Assembly (NCBI GenBank): GCA_964017185.1 | Contig: OZ024871.1 | Coordinates: forward strand, 31,782,488-31,846,487 | Direction of reading: 5' to 3' | Source: Rugalucina vietnamica | Taxonomy: Eukaryota > Mollusca > Bivalvia > Lucinida > Lucinidae | Length of the DNA: 64,000 nt | Shown: one piece after another, positions 1 through 12,507 of the stretch | Layout of the letters: every line of letters starts with the position of its first letter | How positions within the stretch are numbered: position 1 is the stretch's first letter | The notes under the pieces: generated by a model | What the model saw: only the letters and a program-made list of their open reading frames with translations | The model's database searches: none | Told to the model about the DNA's origin: nothing | Program-made: the position numbers and the translations under genes

Positions 1-906
1 TAATTAGATTATGTGGTAAAGATGTATACAGAGTAGAAAAATCATATGTGGACAAGCTCGTCGCACGGAACCCTCTACACTTCAATTTACTGAGCACCTC
101 ACCAGAATTTTTTTTATAGACCAAAACCAAAAGTTTCATACACTGTCTCACAGTATCTTATAACATGAGATACACTCAGTCCAACAAACTTTAACTAAAA
201 CCACACTCAGTCCAACAAACTTTTACTTTTACCGGAAGATTGCATAAAACACGGGACACCGATCCTCACCCTTACTAAAAGCGCACCATTGCATGTACAG
301 GTCTTTCAAAAAGCTTGTTTTGCTGACAGGATTCTTGCTTCGCGAATGTTGCACTTTATGATAAACATTATATGGTTGGTTATAAACCAACGCATTTCAA
401 TGCATCAAAGAAACTAAAGTATTTCCGAAACGGCAGAACCTCCATCGACTTGAGAGTCCGTATGTATTTTCATGTGTACAAACATCCTGACTCCTCTGAC
501 CAAAATACCTTATGATTTTGGTATCATTTGAAAACTATATAGATAAAGCATGTTATTAGAAGAAATTACGACGTAGCACATACATACAGCCGTTTAAATT
601 TTAGCAAAGTTTGAAAAACAAAAATCTGTTACTAAAACGCATATGTAATTCAATGAAAATACGAACGCTATTCCAAAATAGCGTAGGCTTTTGCATTAAT
701 TTCAGACAGTATATCATGATTCCAATGAAATTCCAACGGTTTCATATGACCACGCACATGTGTGAAATATTTTGTGCAATAATGTTACATAGCCAATTTA
801 TATGCACTTATTTGAAGGGGTGAGGATGCCTACGGAGCACGCCAAAACTAAGCCTTTAATTTTCATTGTTACTTATTTTAAAGGAAAACTAGCTTCTGCC
901 ATAAAA

Positions 907-1075
907 TGAGCCGCCTCATGGGAAAACCAACAATCTGCATAGGCGAAAACAAAGACGCAGATCAGCTTCGCGGTAACCGCGAAGCTGATCAGCGCCTTTG
1001 TTTTCGCTACTCGGATAGTACAATTTCTCCTCTACTTAACTCCAAAACTAGAAAGAGTTTTCAGAGGAAAACATA
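907..1075 (+). mobile_element. foldback MITE (TGAGCCGC family), left part of an interrupted copy
   Basis: Starts TGAGCCGCCTCATGGG and contains a 33-bp-arm hairpin around 944-1006 with the core CGCGGTAACCGCG. The copy is split by a TA-flanked 1.3-kb insert and resumes at 2389. Confidence 0.8.
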
Positions 1076-2388
1076 TGTCCCCCCTCTCTGCTCCAACCCA
1101 CTTTTAATTTTGTAAATATATACCAACAGGCATTTTAAATTAAAACCAATATATACCGACAGACATTTTAAAATATCACATGTTTCAGCTTTCCATATTT
1201 ATAAAGTTTGAAGTTTCACGAAATTTACCCATCTACAATCCCAAACCAATCCTTGCCGGTATTAACTAATATGCAAAGTTTGAAGAAAATCGGTAAAAAA
1301 AACTACTCTAGTTAGAGAGCAGAAACGAAAAAAATGCAATTTTTAACCTCAATCAAGGGCCATAACTCTAAGGTCATTTGACGAAATTTACCCATCTACA
1401 ATCCCAAACCACTCCTTGCCGGTATCAACTCATATGCAAAGTTTGAAGAAAATCGGTCAAAAAGTACTCAAGTTAGAGAGCGGAAACGAACAAAATGCAA
1501 TTTTTAACCTCAATCAAGGGCCATAACTCTAAGGTCATTTGACGAAATTTACCCATCTACAATCCCAAACCACTCCTTGCCGGTATCAACTCATATGCAA
1601 AGTTTGAAGAAAATCGGTCAAAAAGTACTCAAGTTAGAGAGCGGAAACGAACAAAATGCAATTTTTAACATCAATCAAGGGCCATAACTCTAAAGTCGTT
1701 TGACGAAATTTACCCATCTACAATCCCAAACCACTCCTTGTCGGTATCAACTCATATGCAAAGTTAGAAGAAAATCGGTCAAAAACTACTCAAGTTAGAG
1801 AGCGGAAACGAAAAAAAATGCAATTTTTAACCTCAATCAAGGGCCATAACTCTAAGGTCATTTGACGAAATTTACCCATCTACAATCCCAAACCACTCCT
1901 TGCCGGTATCAACTCATATGCAAAGTTTGAAGAAAATCTGTCAAAAAACTACTCAAGTTAGAGAGCGGAAACGAACAAAATGCAATTTTTAACCTCAATC
2001 AAGGGCCATAACTCTAAGGTCATTTGACGAAATTTACCCATCTACAATCCCAAACCACTCCTTGTCGGTATCAACTCATATGCAAAGTTTGAAGAAAATT
2101 GGTCAAAAACTACTCAAGTTAGAGAGCGGAAACGAATGAAGACACCTGGATTTTCAAACAGTTAATTGACCTTTGTGACCTTCAAAATTAGGTCAAGGTC
2201 ACCGAAATATAATCACTCCATTCGGCTGTCCCAATGAAGTTTCTGTGCCAGTTTGGTCTAAATCCATCCAGTGGTTCAGGAGATATAGTGCAGACAAAAA
2301 GCTACGCCGACGCCGACGCTGACGACGCCGACGCCGACGGGATCCACACCAAAAACAATATGTCCCCCACCCCTTCGGAGGGGGGACA
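1076..2388. mobile_element. TA-flanked element carrying a 161-bp tandem array
   Basis: The ends are inverted (TGTCCCCCCTC and GAGGGGGGACA) and flanked by TA. The right end is also a tight hairpin closed by TTCG. A GACGCC-rich simple run lies at about 2305-2342. Most of the interior is the array at 1215-2140. Confidence 0.7.
1215..2140 (+). repeat. six-copy 161-163-bp tandem repeat
   Basis: CCCATCTACAATCCCAAACC recurs at 1228, 1391, 1552, 1713, 1874 and 2037. The units are about 95% alike by eye, except the first, which is more diverged. Confidence 0.9.
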
Positions 2389-2486
2389 TAATTTCAAGCT
2401 TCTAGCTCGGTTCTGTGCTTGTACAGGCCGGTTTGTGTCAGACCTGTGCGGAAACCACATTGTTGGTTTTCCCACGAGGTGGCTCA
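2389..2486 (+). mobile_element. foldback MITE, right part of the interrupted copy
   Basis: Resumes at ATTTCAAGCTTCTAGC and ends in GGTTTTCCCACGAGGTGGCT, completing the copy begun at 907. Confidence 0.8.
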
Positions 2487-3124
2487 AATCTAATAGTTTG
2501 CTATATTTTGTATGTCTAAACAGAAACTTCGGCCATAATTTAAATGAAGAAGGCTTATTAAACATAAAAATGATGAATTTTGTGATCTCTATGACCTGTA
2601 TAGATCGAATAAAAGCGAAACGTTTGACCATCCCTCTTCAAAAATGAACCGGAATAGATTCCGACTTGTGCCGGTCATGCCGATACGCTGTCAAGTAAGT
2701 GATAACTTTTGTGTGATATTGGTGATTTTCCTAATTTTTCTACTCATTCATCACGTAATATAATATGCTTCTAAATCATGCATAATTTTCATCAGATTTC
2801 AACAAATCGTTGATGAGTTATCAAAAAACGTCTACACTATTCCGGGACCCCCCACATATATCGGTCATTGCTTTATTCATTTACCTTCCAAATGACACCA
2901 AAACATGAAAATATGTTGACCAGGAGAGGCAGGACATTTTGTCTTGTAAACATGAAAATACATAAAAAGTCTTTGGAGATTTCGACGTAAAATGAATACA
3001 TTTCGTCTTTGACTGTACTGTATAATCAAACCTCTGCATCTCTTAAAATACAAAAAGTGCGATTGCACTAAGCATTAAACCTGTAACATACGTTACTCAA
3101 GGGATGCGAAGAGATTTTCTAATG

Positions 3125-3415
3125 CATTTTATGTGCATCTTGCCTCGCTACTAATGGTTAGACGACCATTTTTCAGAATAAAGTATCTATAAGTTGAAAT
3201 TTACGATGTAGATTCGTTGCTTTGATTCCATAAAGAGTGGCTTTACTGTTATTTACGACTGTGCTTGGCTATAAACGCTGTCATTGGTAATGCTATCAAT
3301 TGTTCAAGTTAATTTGCGGAGCACTGTTTGGCATCAAAACGGGCGTAGTTTGTCACTGGAATGGATTACAGATTGACAAATGAGACAATAACTTTGGCAC
3401 ATTGTGCAATACAGA
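3125..3415 (+). repeat. left inverted arm, module A
   Basis: Contains CTACTAATGGTTAGACGACC, TTTGATTCCATAAAGAGTG and GTTCAAGTTAATTTGCGGAG. The complementary arm is at 7190-7237 plus 16098-16330. Confidence 0.8.
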
Positions 3416-3710
3416 ACACAGACAAGTACTGAATAAAATTGGGAAATGGCCTAATGCTACTTTATAGTGGTTTCTGTTTCAAGCTTAATGCTATGTTTTT
3501 CCAGGCTTTGATGTTATCAAATGTATACTAACCACAAGTTCTAACCGACCACTTTCATTTTATGGATTTTCTTCAAAATCAAAAATAGTATGAACATTAT
3601 GTTATCACCTCTAATTAGACAGAACCTCCATCGACCTAATGCAGTGAAAATGTTTACAAACTTTTCCCTCTAGCAAACAGGGTTCCAACTGAATATTTGC
3701 ACCCCATTTT

Positions 3711-4869
3711 TAGCTCACCTGAGCCGATAGGCTCACAAGGTGAGCTTACAGGATGGCCATGATCCGACGGACTCCGTCCGTCCGTGTCGTCGTCCGTCGT
3801 CGTCCATCATTTTCAAAGGTCTTCTTCTCTAAAACCGCTTGGCCAATCAAGCCAAATTTTATATGAAGCATCTATTGGAAGGAGGAACCAATGTATTTAT
3901 AAATAATCTAGGTCACATGACCAAGATGGCCGCCACGCCCATATATGGTAAAAACCCTTAAAATTTTCTGCTCCGGAACCACTGGATCGATTTCAACCAA
4001 ACTTGGCATGAAGCATCGGGGACTCAATTACTAAAATTTGTGTATAAATCATGACCCTGGGATGACCTTGATCTATTTTACGGCAAGGTCATCATAGGTC
4101 GCCCATGCATTTGAATGGGGAAAACTGCTAAAATGTCATTTGAAGGGAATAGGCAAATGGACTGAAAATTTATGATTCTGAAAACATTACATTTGGACAC
4201 CAGGGGGTCAGTCTTCCCCCACCTTGGGGAAATATACATGTATATCGCAAACATATTCAAAGATCTTCTTCTCTAAAACCGCGCGGCCAATCAAAGCCAA
4301 ATTTTACATGAAGCATCTACAGGAAGGGACAACCAATGTATTTATTATTATTTTAGGTCACATGACCAAGATGGCCGCCATGCCCATATATGTTAAAAAT
4401 CCTTCAAAATATTCTTCTCCTGAATTGGTGGACCAATTTTAAAGAAACTTGGCATGTAACATCAGTGACCAGAGTACTTCCATGTGTTTATAAGTAATGA
4501 CCCTGGTATGACCTTGACCTATTTTACGGCATGGTCAACTTAGGTCGCCTAGGCATTGGAATGGGGAAAACTGTTAAAATGTCATTTGAAGATGAAAACT
4601 TACAGGAAATGGGCAAATGGACTGAATATTTATGATGAAAACATTTGGACTCCAGGGGTTAGTCTGCCCCCACCCCGGGACGATTTACCTGTATGTTACA
4701 AAAATATTCAAAGATCTTATGTTATGATTTTGAAAAAGAAATTGAACCCAGTGGTTATTCTGACCCTCCCCTGGGGCTATATACATACATGTATATGAAC
4801 ATTATAGTCAAACAAATTTATTGGAATGAATCTCAGGTGATCGTTTACAGGACCAATGGTCCGCTGGTT
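3711..4869 (-). mobile_element. hairpin-ended element (AGCTCACC family), two internal units
   Basis: In minus orientation the 3' end is the hairpin AGCTCACCTTGTGAGCC / GGCTCAGGTGAGCT at 3711-3746, preceded by a GACGACGGACGG-type run. The opposite end carries GGACCAATGGTCC at 4851-4863. Two ~446-bp internal units contain GACCAAGATGGCCGCC (3921 and 4367). Confidence 0.75.
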
Positions 4870-5445
4870 ACATTTTGCAACTTTCATTATTTGTGAGATG
4901 CAAATTTTTGAAATTTCGATTTTCGTCCTTCAAAGTTTTTCATTTCTAAAGATAAAGTCACATTGAACATGTTCCTGCAAAAATTTGGATTTCCTGGGCA
5001 TTATATGCGTCTTTAGTGAACAAAGTGTGTAAATTTTCCCCACCATCTAATCCAATTTCTTGTTATTTGATGGTACTTGTATTTGGCATAGCCTCTCCGG
5101 TGCATGTTTCTGAATTATGCTTAGCTGTTTAGTGATGACCTTTAGGCATATGTTGGTGTATGAAATGAAGCAAAAATAGTGTATATTGTTTTCTTGGCTT
5201 GGAAGAAAATCGAAAAAAAAAAAAAATAAATAAATAAACAACCTTGGTTTAAAGTTGCATGAAATGAATCGATACTATTGGAAAACAGTGCATAATGCGA
5301 AGTATTCTATAGAAGGCCCACCTGTACATAAACAGAATACATAGTAGTGACCACAAGTCCAAGGTAACCAAAAGCGCCAGCATCTGTGCCTTCAATGAGT
5401 TTCATCAGTTTTATTGTAATTGAAGTAAAACAAAATGATAAAATA

Positions 5446-5692
5446 AGACAATGATCGGGAAAATGGCACACTCAGAAAGAACTCCCCACACCAAAACCAG
5501 GTGGGAAAAACTAAATTGAAAATCAGGTACTTATACTGAGAGAACATATCGTAAGCCGAGTGAGCAGTTATTCCCCAATAGGCAGCCACTCGATTACCTG
5601 AACTGAATAATAATATGAAAACGTACATCATGTGCAAACAGCACAGAATTTCAACACCAAAACATACAACAAAAAGAACCACAATACTACTT
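5446..5692 (-). mobile_element. retroelement 3' UTR fragment, diverged
   Basis: Minus-strand fragment recognised by CAATGATCGGGAAAATGG, the CATATCGTAAGCCGAGTGAG block and the GCCACTCGATTACC block. It is more diverged than the other copies. Confidence 0.6.
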
Positions 5693-6232
5693 AAGGGCCC
5701 ATCTAAGACCAAAGTCAAATGACGCAGCCCACCTCATGCATGAGAAGGAAGAAGAATCATCTTCAAGTAGAACTAAATAGAACTACACAATGAATGTTCA
5801 GATCCTCTGAGACAGAATTTACCTTTGCAAAACGTTATGTGTACTTTTCTACCATACCATACTTTTAGATTGCAATCTGAAACTGTAATTAAAAGGTGTG
5901 TCTCTAATGTTTTACTGATTGTAATGATATTTCAGTAGGAGGCATTTATGGTGAATAATCAGAATGTTGTTTAAGATTTAAGAATTTCGTGGATCCTATC
6001 TTATGGCATTTTAATTTCAACTCATGACACAGCTTTTCTTAAGGGGTTGGTGTTATTTGAAAGTTTTTTTTACTTAACTACACATCATTCAACTCACTGA
6101 GCCCTTTGTTGTTTAAAACTTTAATATAGCAAAGACTTGAAGGTTTCCAGTTCAATATGCGTGGTCGTGTTATTCCTAAAAATAAAGGACCTGTGTACAG
6201 GACCATGCCCAGGGATGATATATGAGCCGCCG

Positions 6233-6444
6233 CACAAGAAACCCAACATTTTGCTTGTGCGAAAACAAAGGCGCCGATCAGCTGTGCAGTAACTGCTCAG
6301 CTGATCAGCGCTTTTGATTTCGCTACCAATCTTCTTCTTAAATCCGAAATTTCAAGCTTCTAGCATGTTCCTGTGACTCTAGAGACCGGTTTGTGTCGGA
6401 CCTGGTCGGAACCCAAATTGTTTGTTTTCTCATGCACAGGCTCA
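6233..6444 (+). mobile_element. foldback MITE, TGAGCCGC family
   Basis: TGAGCC...GGCTCA ends with TA on both sides and the central GATCAGCTGTGCAGTAACTG hairpin. Confidence 0.8.
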
Positions 6445-6599
6445 TATAAATTCACGTAACCACAAAAAGAAAGGCAAGCAATCCTTGTGGTTTCCTTCAA
6501 AATGTGACAATCTTTATTGTCCAATACTTTCCAGTCAATGTGTATCAAGCTAAGCACTGGCTCCTCTAATAGAAGCTGATTGGGCACTGTGTATTTTAT

Positions 6600-7020
6600 G
6601 GAGTGGAGTCATGGATTGGAGTCTTGGATTAGAGTCATGTTGTGGAGTATTGGAGTGGATTCTTGGAGTGGAACCTGGGAGTGAAATTTTGAGTGTAACA
6701 GAAAACTCAAATCTGGTGGTGAAATTTGTCTTGGGGCGAACGAACGCCATCACAAAATGTGAAACAAATGCATGAACTCATTATACTGTACGGGTAACGG
6801 ATAAGTAACAGAAATGAACCATTAATTTCCATTACTTATATGGGTAATGCATTTGTTACATGTTTCGCTATCGCGTCCGTTCAAAAGAGACCAATTTTAC
6901 CACCAGAATAAATGTTTCTCTTTCTCTACAACATTTCACTCTAAAGTTTCACTCCCAGAATCCACTCCAATACCCCACTCCATGGCTCCAATCCATGACT
7001 CCAATCCATGACTACTATAC
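6600..7020. repeat. inverted GGAGT/ACTCC-rich repeat pair
   Basis: 6600-6690 carries TGGAGTCATGGATTGGAGTC and related strings, and 6940-7010 carries the complement (CTCCAATCCATGACTCC). The two form a loose foldback of short motifs about 250 bp apart. It lies within module A of the tandem unit. Confidence 0.6.
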
Positions 7021-7237
7021 TATACTATACACTCTTTTTTTTTCATTTCGTCAATGATAATCTTCGTTTACAGTGAATATTCACCACTCTGGTACTTCGG
7101 CAAATCTTCAGACACAATTCTCTTTTAAGAGAGCATCTGGTACTTCGTGTTGTATCACGTTACCATGTAAGTCACATTTATTGTCCCATTTATCAAACCT
7201 TAATCCATTCCAGTGACACACAACGTCCGTTCTGATG

Positions 7238-7366
7238 GGCATATGGTAAAACATGGTATGGTACGATGGTATGGTATGGCGGTTTAGTATGAAAATCTAT
7301 ACCATACTATCATACCATACCATCATACCATACCAAATTTTTTATTAACCCGTACTCCAGACATTT
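7238..7366 (+). repeat. left TIR of the 8.85-kb element
   Basis: GGCATATGG followed by runs of GGTATGGTAT and then their complement CCATACCATA, so the TIR is itself a foldback. It ends near TTATTAACCCGTACT. Confidence 0.85.
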
Positions 7367-7504
7367 AGCACTTCTATAGAAACAATAAAACAAGTTTTCA
7401 AGTACTTTGAAAATATATTGCTATACTTATGGAAAAAAGATATGCAACTACATGCATTAATTTTTATTCAGTTTTACAATCCCTAAACAAGATTCTTGTC
7501 ACGT

Positions 7505-7722
7505 CGTATGAGACGGGCCAATGAGTAGCTGAAGTGAAAACTAGATTACCCACAGACTAAGCATCTGGCACACCAGCAAGCAGAACTTGGCTGGCTTCAA
7601 ATGTGCCCTGTGCGGGGCTCGGAGCCACACTGGACACAGTGAATGATTAAGAGCTATTATTGAATGATTAAGAGCTATTATGAAATCAGCATCCGTAACC
7701 AATCGGCTACAGTGCCACCTAT
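7505..7722 (-). mobile_element. degenerate copy of the tRNA-derived SINE
   Basis: Same body as the copy at 11545-11744 (GAGACGGGCCAATGAGTAG, AGCAAGCAGAACTTGGCTGG), with a decayed tRNA-like head near 7650-7722 that contains a small duplication (GAATGATTAAGAGCTATTAT, twice). Confidence 0.6.
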
Positions 7723-8322
7723 ATAATTTGTAAGATGCTTTGACTGCTTAGATAGCTAGCTAACCTTCACTTGTTCCACTTTTGTGAGATGTAAAAGTGC
7801 AGAATGACGAAAAATAAGCAGGTAACGTCTTTTATAGTGTTCCGAAATCTGCCATTTATATGCCATATATCAGACCAATGGGCCAGTGACATTACGTGTG
7901 TTATTTGTCGAAGACATCTCAGATCATTTTTGACCTGCATCTGGGTTTTTCCCATATGGAAGATGAAAAAGGCAACAAACTGTATCTCTTTAAAAAGTAC
8001 TTTAATATGATGTTATTTACTATACAAGCCATCATTGGTCCTTATTGTTATTCATATTAATCGCTTTTTGTGTGACGAAAGCTTTTGCAAAGAAAAATTA
8101 AAATCTAAAATCTGTGGATTTTGAAATTTTATGTTCCATGCAGGCCATCGTAGATAAGATGCGTTCGGATTTTCTCCATTAAATATAGGCGTGTTCGGAT
8201 CAAACGCTCTGCTCAACAGAACGAGTCGTTTTGGTCCAGCGACTCTTAAGGACTCTCGCCGTAAGGACATTTGAAAAGCATTTCCTCTCAGTCATGTCTG
8301 GAGTTGGCTCTGCAAGAGTCAT

Positions 8323-8324
8323 AC

Positions 8325-8355
<31 letters not shown>

Positions 8356-8357
8356 TT
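8323..8357 (+). repeat. (CTGT)n microsatellite
   Basis: About eight CTGT units followed by CTCTCTCC. Confidence 0.9.
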
Positions 8358-8751
8358 CTCTCTCCTGCATCCTGTACCCTATTGCAGAACAGACATTAAT
8401 CTTCGACAATTATCTTTTTTAAAGATGTTTCTTGTGCAACAATGATATCATATTAACCATCCCATGGAATTGTTTCAAAATGTGTTTTAACAGAGCAAAG
8501 CAATGTTCAATATTGAAGCCAATTCAAAATCACAAAGTAAGGTTACATGTACCAACTGATGGTCGTCTTTGATATGCAATAAATTGCTAGAATTCAGTAA
8601 ACAATAAATTTGGTTTGGTAAAGAGTTTCTTTAAACTGAATTAAATGACCATGTTTTCAAGTAGCAGCTCATGCCTCAAATATTTTGTTTAAAATCATGG
8701 CTACAAACTGATTTCCTGAAATAAGATGCTATACACCTCAAATTTAGATTA

Positions 8752-9806
8752 CACTGCGTTTACACTATGTTCCCGGCGGTCACGGCGGCCACGTTTCAGA
8801 CAACCGTGAGCAAAACGGGATAACCGTGAGGCAACGCAGGGGAACGGGATAGGCAAACGTAGCACGCCGGGATAACCGTGGACACCGTGACAAATTTTTT
8901 GACAGTTTAAAAATCTGCCACGGCAGTCACGGCGGAAATGAGAAACGTAATGGGCCGTGATAAAACGGGCTGAACGTAACACACCGTGACAGAACGTAAC
9001 AGTACGTAGCGAAACGTGGAGGGGGTCCGTAGTGCAACGGGAAGCTAGTGAATAGCCCGGCAAGCTACGGATCTTCCACGTTCTGTTGCGTTTGATCACG
9101 GTCGTCTCACGTTTCGTCCCGTTTCCTACGGAATACTCAACACGTTTTGTTGCGTTAAGTTAAGGTGCGTTACGGTCTTTGACGGTGTTCATCCCGTTCT
9201 ACTACGTATGTCACGTTCTGTTACGGTCATCACGGCGAGTGAAGTTTATAGATATAAAATGGCATATCATGGGGACAAGTTCCTTCATATTGGAGCAGTC
9301 ACTATAGTGAGCAATACAGACCATACGCTGCACTATGCAATTGAAGAAGAATTACAATCCCGAACTTTCTTAATCAACTCTGAAGTCGGTTGTTGAGGAG
9401 CGTGATTGTTATTATTTCGCAGGACTTATTCGTATACAAAAGGAAAAAATGTGTTTTATATTGTATGGTGTCTACGTTTCATCCGTAGCTGACCTTGACA
9501 GACCAAAAAACGTGATACGCCTTGGTCAAAACGCATCTGACCGCAACAGAACGTAACAGGCCGTAATGGAACGTGCCAATAATCGTGATAGATCGTGGAT
9601 AACCGTAACGTACCTTAGCGCCTCCGTGACACACCGGTTTATCACTACCACGGCTTGTTACGGATATCGTAATACAACGTAAGAAAACGTAACAAAACGT
9701 AATAGATCTTGAAAATCAGAGAAATGTATTACAAAAACTTCACGGCACGCTACGTTTCTAGCAAACGGGGCTGCCGGGCCGCCGGGAACATAGTGTAAAC
9801 GCAGTA
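8752..9806. mobile_element. TTA-flanked DNA element built of CGTAAC-type motif arrays
   Basis: The TIR ACTGCGTTTACACTATGTTC...CCCGGCGG is essentially perfect at both ends (27 of 28 bp). TTA duplications lie at 8749-8751 and 9807-9809, as in PIF/Harbinger elements. Most of the interior is a degenerate array of ~10-bp motifs such as AACGTAAC, CCGTGAC and AACGGGA, switching to the complementary orientation at about 9065-9240 and back after 9480. The only non-array part is about 9240-9480. No transposase is present. Confidence 0.8.
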
Positions 9807-11234
9807 TTAAATTGTAGGCTTACAAATATTGCGAGTGGTTGTTGCATTTCTTAATTTTAAGAGTATACATTAAGTTTCTCTGCAGAGTTATATGTTTATG
9901 CCTGATATCACTTGCTTATCATTTGGCTTAATTATAAAACTGATTATCTTAACATGCCCTTATTATCAAAGGTGTTTGTATCTGGTCAATGTAAAAGTCG
10001 GTTTACAGACAATGCACAATATCAAATTGCTAGGCAAATCGATATAAAAGATAAGCAATGTCATGACATGTGAAATAAGTACATAAAAAGAGAGAATGTT
10101 TAATTCTCATACCAGGATTGCAGCTATAATGGACAGCAGGGATACTATGGTAAAAAGTACCTAAGACTATCATTACGGACAAGATGTAGCCCTTTATGAG
10201 CAGAAAGACAAACTCGAACATCTGTATGGTCATATTTCACAAGAGCATGCACATCAAACTGACTTCGGAAAACCACGCGGTGTCCAAATACTACAAAAGG
10301 ATATAAATCATTTAACTTACAAAGAAATGTCCCCAAAAGCGCAATAGAAGCGCGGCTTATGTGCTTAGGTCGTAGCTGGGTCACGTAGACAAGACTTAGT
10401 ATGTCCTTGAAACCCATGTTGTAACTCTCTCAATGCGAAATAGGAGCGTAGTGACAGTGCAACATGATCGTGGCCAGCATAGCGAGATCACCGCTGAAAC
10501 GTACTGGTGGCATAGTGAAAGCGTGGAAGTCTTTTGCATCCATGAGAATCGCCATGAGCAGAGAGGAATCACCACCCAACGTAATGGGGGTATATATACT
10601 GAAGTGTATTAAATGGTTAATTGAAACATACAAGTAGTGTACATGACATACCTACATGTAAAGCTAACGCCGAACGTATTGAACACGGATGAACACGGAT
10701 GAACATGATTCACTTATTCGTAAGCATACAGGACTCATCCAAGCTTTAAGCCCACATGCGCAGCAGGAAATGGAAATGTTTTGCAATTTCAATACATTCT
10801 TTTTTCAACCTTAACACTAAGGCCTCAAATGTTACATGTGACTGTTCATACAAAGTTGACTGTTTAAACCATGCTTAAGGCCCGCTCAGACCGAAACGTA
10901 TTAGCCAACTTATGAGCAGCGTATGAAAAAACATCCAGTACGTTGTTGTACGTTGTCATACGCTGTTCATTCTATGCTAATAATCCAGCAAATGCTCTCT
11001 CTGAACGTTCACAAAGCGTATGCTTAGCGCACGGAACGTATGTCTAACGTATGAGAAGCTTATTCATAACATATCCCTGGCGTATCATGACTTATAACAG
11101 CGTATAACAGCGTTAGCATAGCAGGAGCGTATGCACAACGTACGTCTGACGTACTCCAAACGTATGCACAGCGTGCTTTTAACGAACTTAACGTTCTTCA
11201 AAAAGGGAGTCAAACATATATCCAGTAAACATGG

Positions 11235-11270
11235 AAAATAAATAAATAAATAAATAAATAAATGAATAAA
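11235..11270 (+). repeat. (AAAT)n microsatellite
   Basis: Run of AAATA/AAAT units with one G interruption. Confidence 0.9.
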
Positions 11271-11544
11271 AGGAAATTAAAATGACCACAGTAATCTACA
11301 CACCTGATTCTTCGGGTGCATTTTGTGGATTTCTCAGAAGAATCATTTCAAGGTAGAATTGAGTTTATGGGTCACTTAATAACGACAAATAATTGACTGG
11401 AGCTGAAGCCATAATACTTAATTGTGCAGTAGATCATCATATTCGATACATGTATTTTTACTGACTAAGCTTCCATGCATACCAAAGTCGAAACAAACAA
11501 ACTGACACTACCATTTTTTTTTTACGTCCCTTTCAAGATTATTT

Positions 11545-11744
11545 CAGCTCATATGAGACGGGCCAATCAGTAGGTGGGGCGTAAACGGGAGGGCCAATCA
11601 GTAAGTGGGGCGAAAACGGGAGAACCGTGAGAAAAACACCTGACACACCCGCAAGCAGAACATGGCTTGTCTCACATGTGGCCAGAGCGGGGCTCAAACC
11701 CACTCGAAACAGCGCTCTTAACCGCTCGGCCACGGGGGCCGCCC
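11545..11744 (-). mobile_element. tRNA-derived SINE
   Basis: On the minus strand the 5' end reads CCCCCGTGGCCGAGCGG, then TTAAGAGCGC, a good polymerase III A box. GGGTTTGAGCCCC follows as the B box. A tRNA-unrelated body (GGCCACATGTGAGACAAGCC) follows. It is a SINE, not a tRNA gene: the acceptor stem does not close and the body is repeated at 7505-7722. Confidence 0.75.
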
Positions 11745-12094
11745 ATTATTATTGTTTTACTTGAGTAGACCTAGTAGAAACATTATGATGGGTAGCGTTT
11801 TTGTGATTCGCGTCTGTTTCTGTTTCAACCTTAACACTTCTCACAGCTAAGGAAGTCTCCCATAACAATTTCTCAACAACTTTTCGTTTCTACAAAATGT
11901 AAATCATTCAATATCCTGAAAATAACCAGCATATTGTGGAATCTACCTGCTTAAATTTTCAGTTACCTTTCCATTTGGTAATAAGCATATTTTGAAAAGG
12001 TGACTTAATATTCAACAAATCTTTGACACTTTATATGTCAACAATTTTATAAAGAGTCATTGAATATGAGCTTTGAAGGCATCCAGTTCTTACA

Positions 12095-12507
12095 ATGATG
12101 ATTCATTGACTAGTTAGAGATTCACTAGGAGGACCGAACAACTAATTAAATGTTATGAACCACTGCAGAAGCTGAGGGTGAGGTTAGGATCCTGTAACAC
12201 CGGTTTAAGCCCGCCAGTAATTTTATATTACTGATCGTTCCAAGGCAATACTTCTGTTGTGGTTCTTATTGTTTTATGTCTTGGTGTTTAATTTTTTGTG
12301 CTGTTGGCGCCTTATGTATGTTATCATATTTTATTAAGTTTAGGTAACAGTGGCCACCTATTGGGAAATAGCTGCTCATTCGGCTTACTAAATGTATTCA
12401 TGGTCTTAGTACCTTATTATTAGTTTGTTTTTTCCCGCCTCCGTTTTTGGTGTGGGAATCTTTTCTGATTGCGCCTTTTCCTGATCGTTGCCTACTTGTA
12501 TCTTCTT
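12095..12507 (+). mobile_element. retroelement 3' UTR fragment
   Basis: Plus-strand copy of the 3' UTR found at 17350-17770, from CATTGACTAGTTAGAG to GCCTACTTGTA. It sits between the two motif arrays of the element at 10878-13116. Confidence 0.7.

Noticed and set aside
906..1115. Frames starting MSRLMGKPTIC (also near 33118 and 59257)
   Set aside because: They translate the arm and hairpin of the foldback MITE. The same peptide recurs with every copy.
1215..2140. CRISPR array
   Set aside because: The repeats are contiguous 161-bp tandem units without spacers, in eukaryotic DNA.
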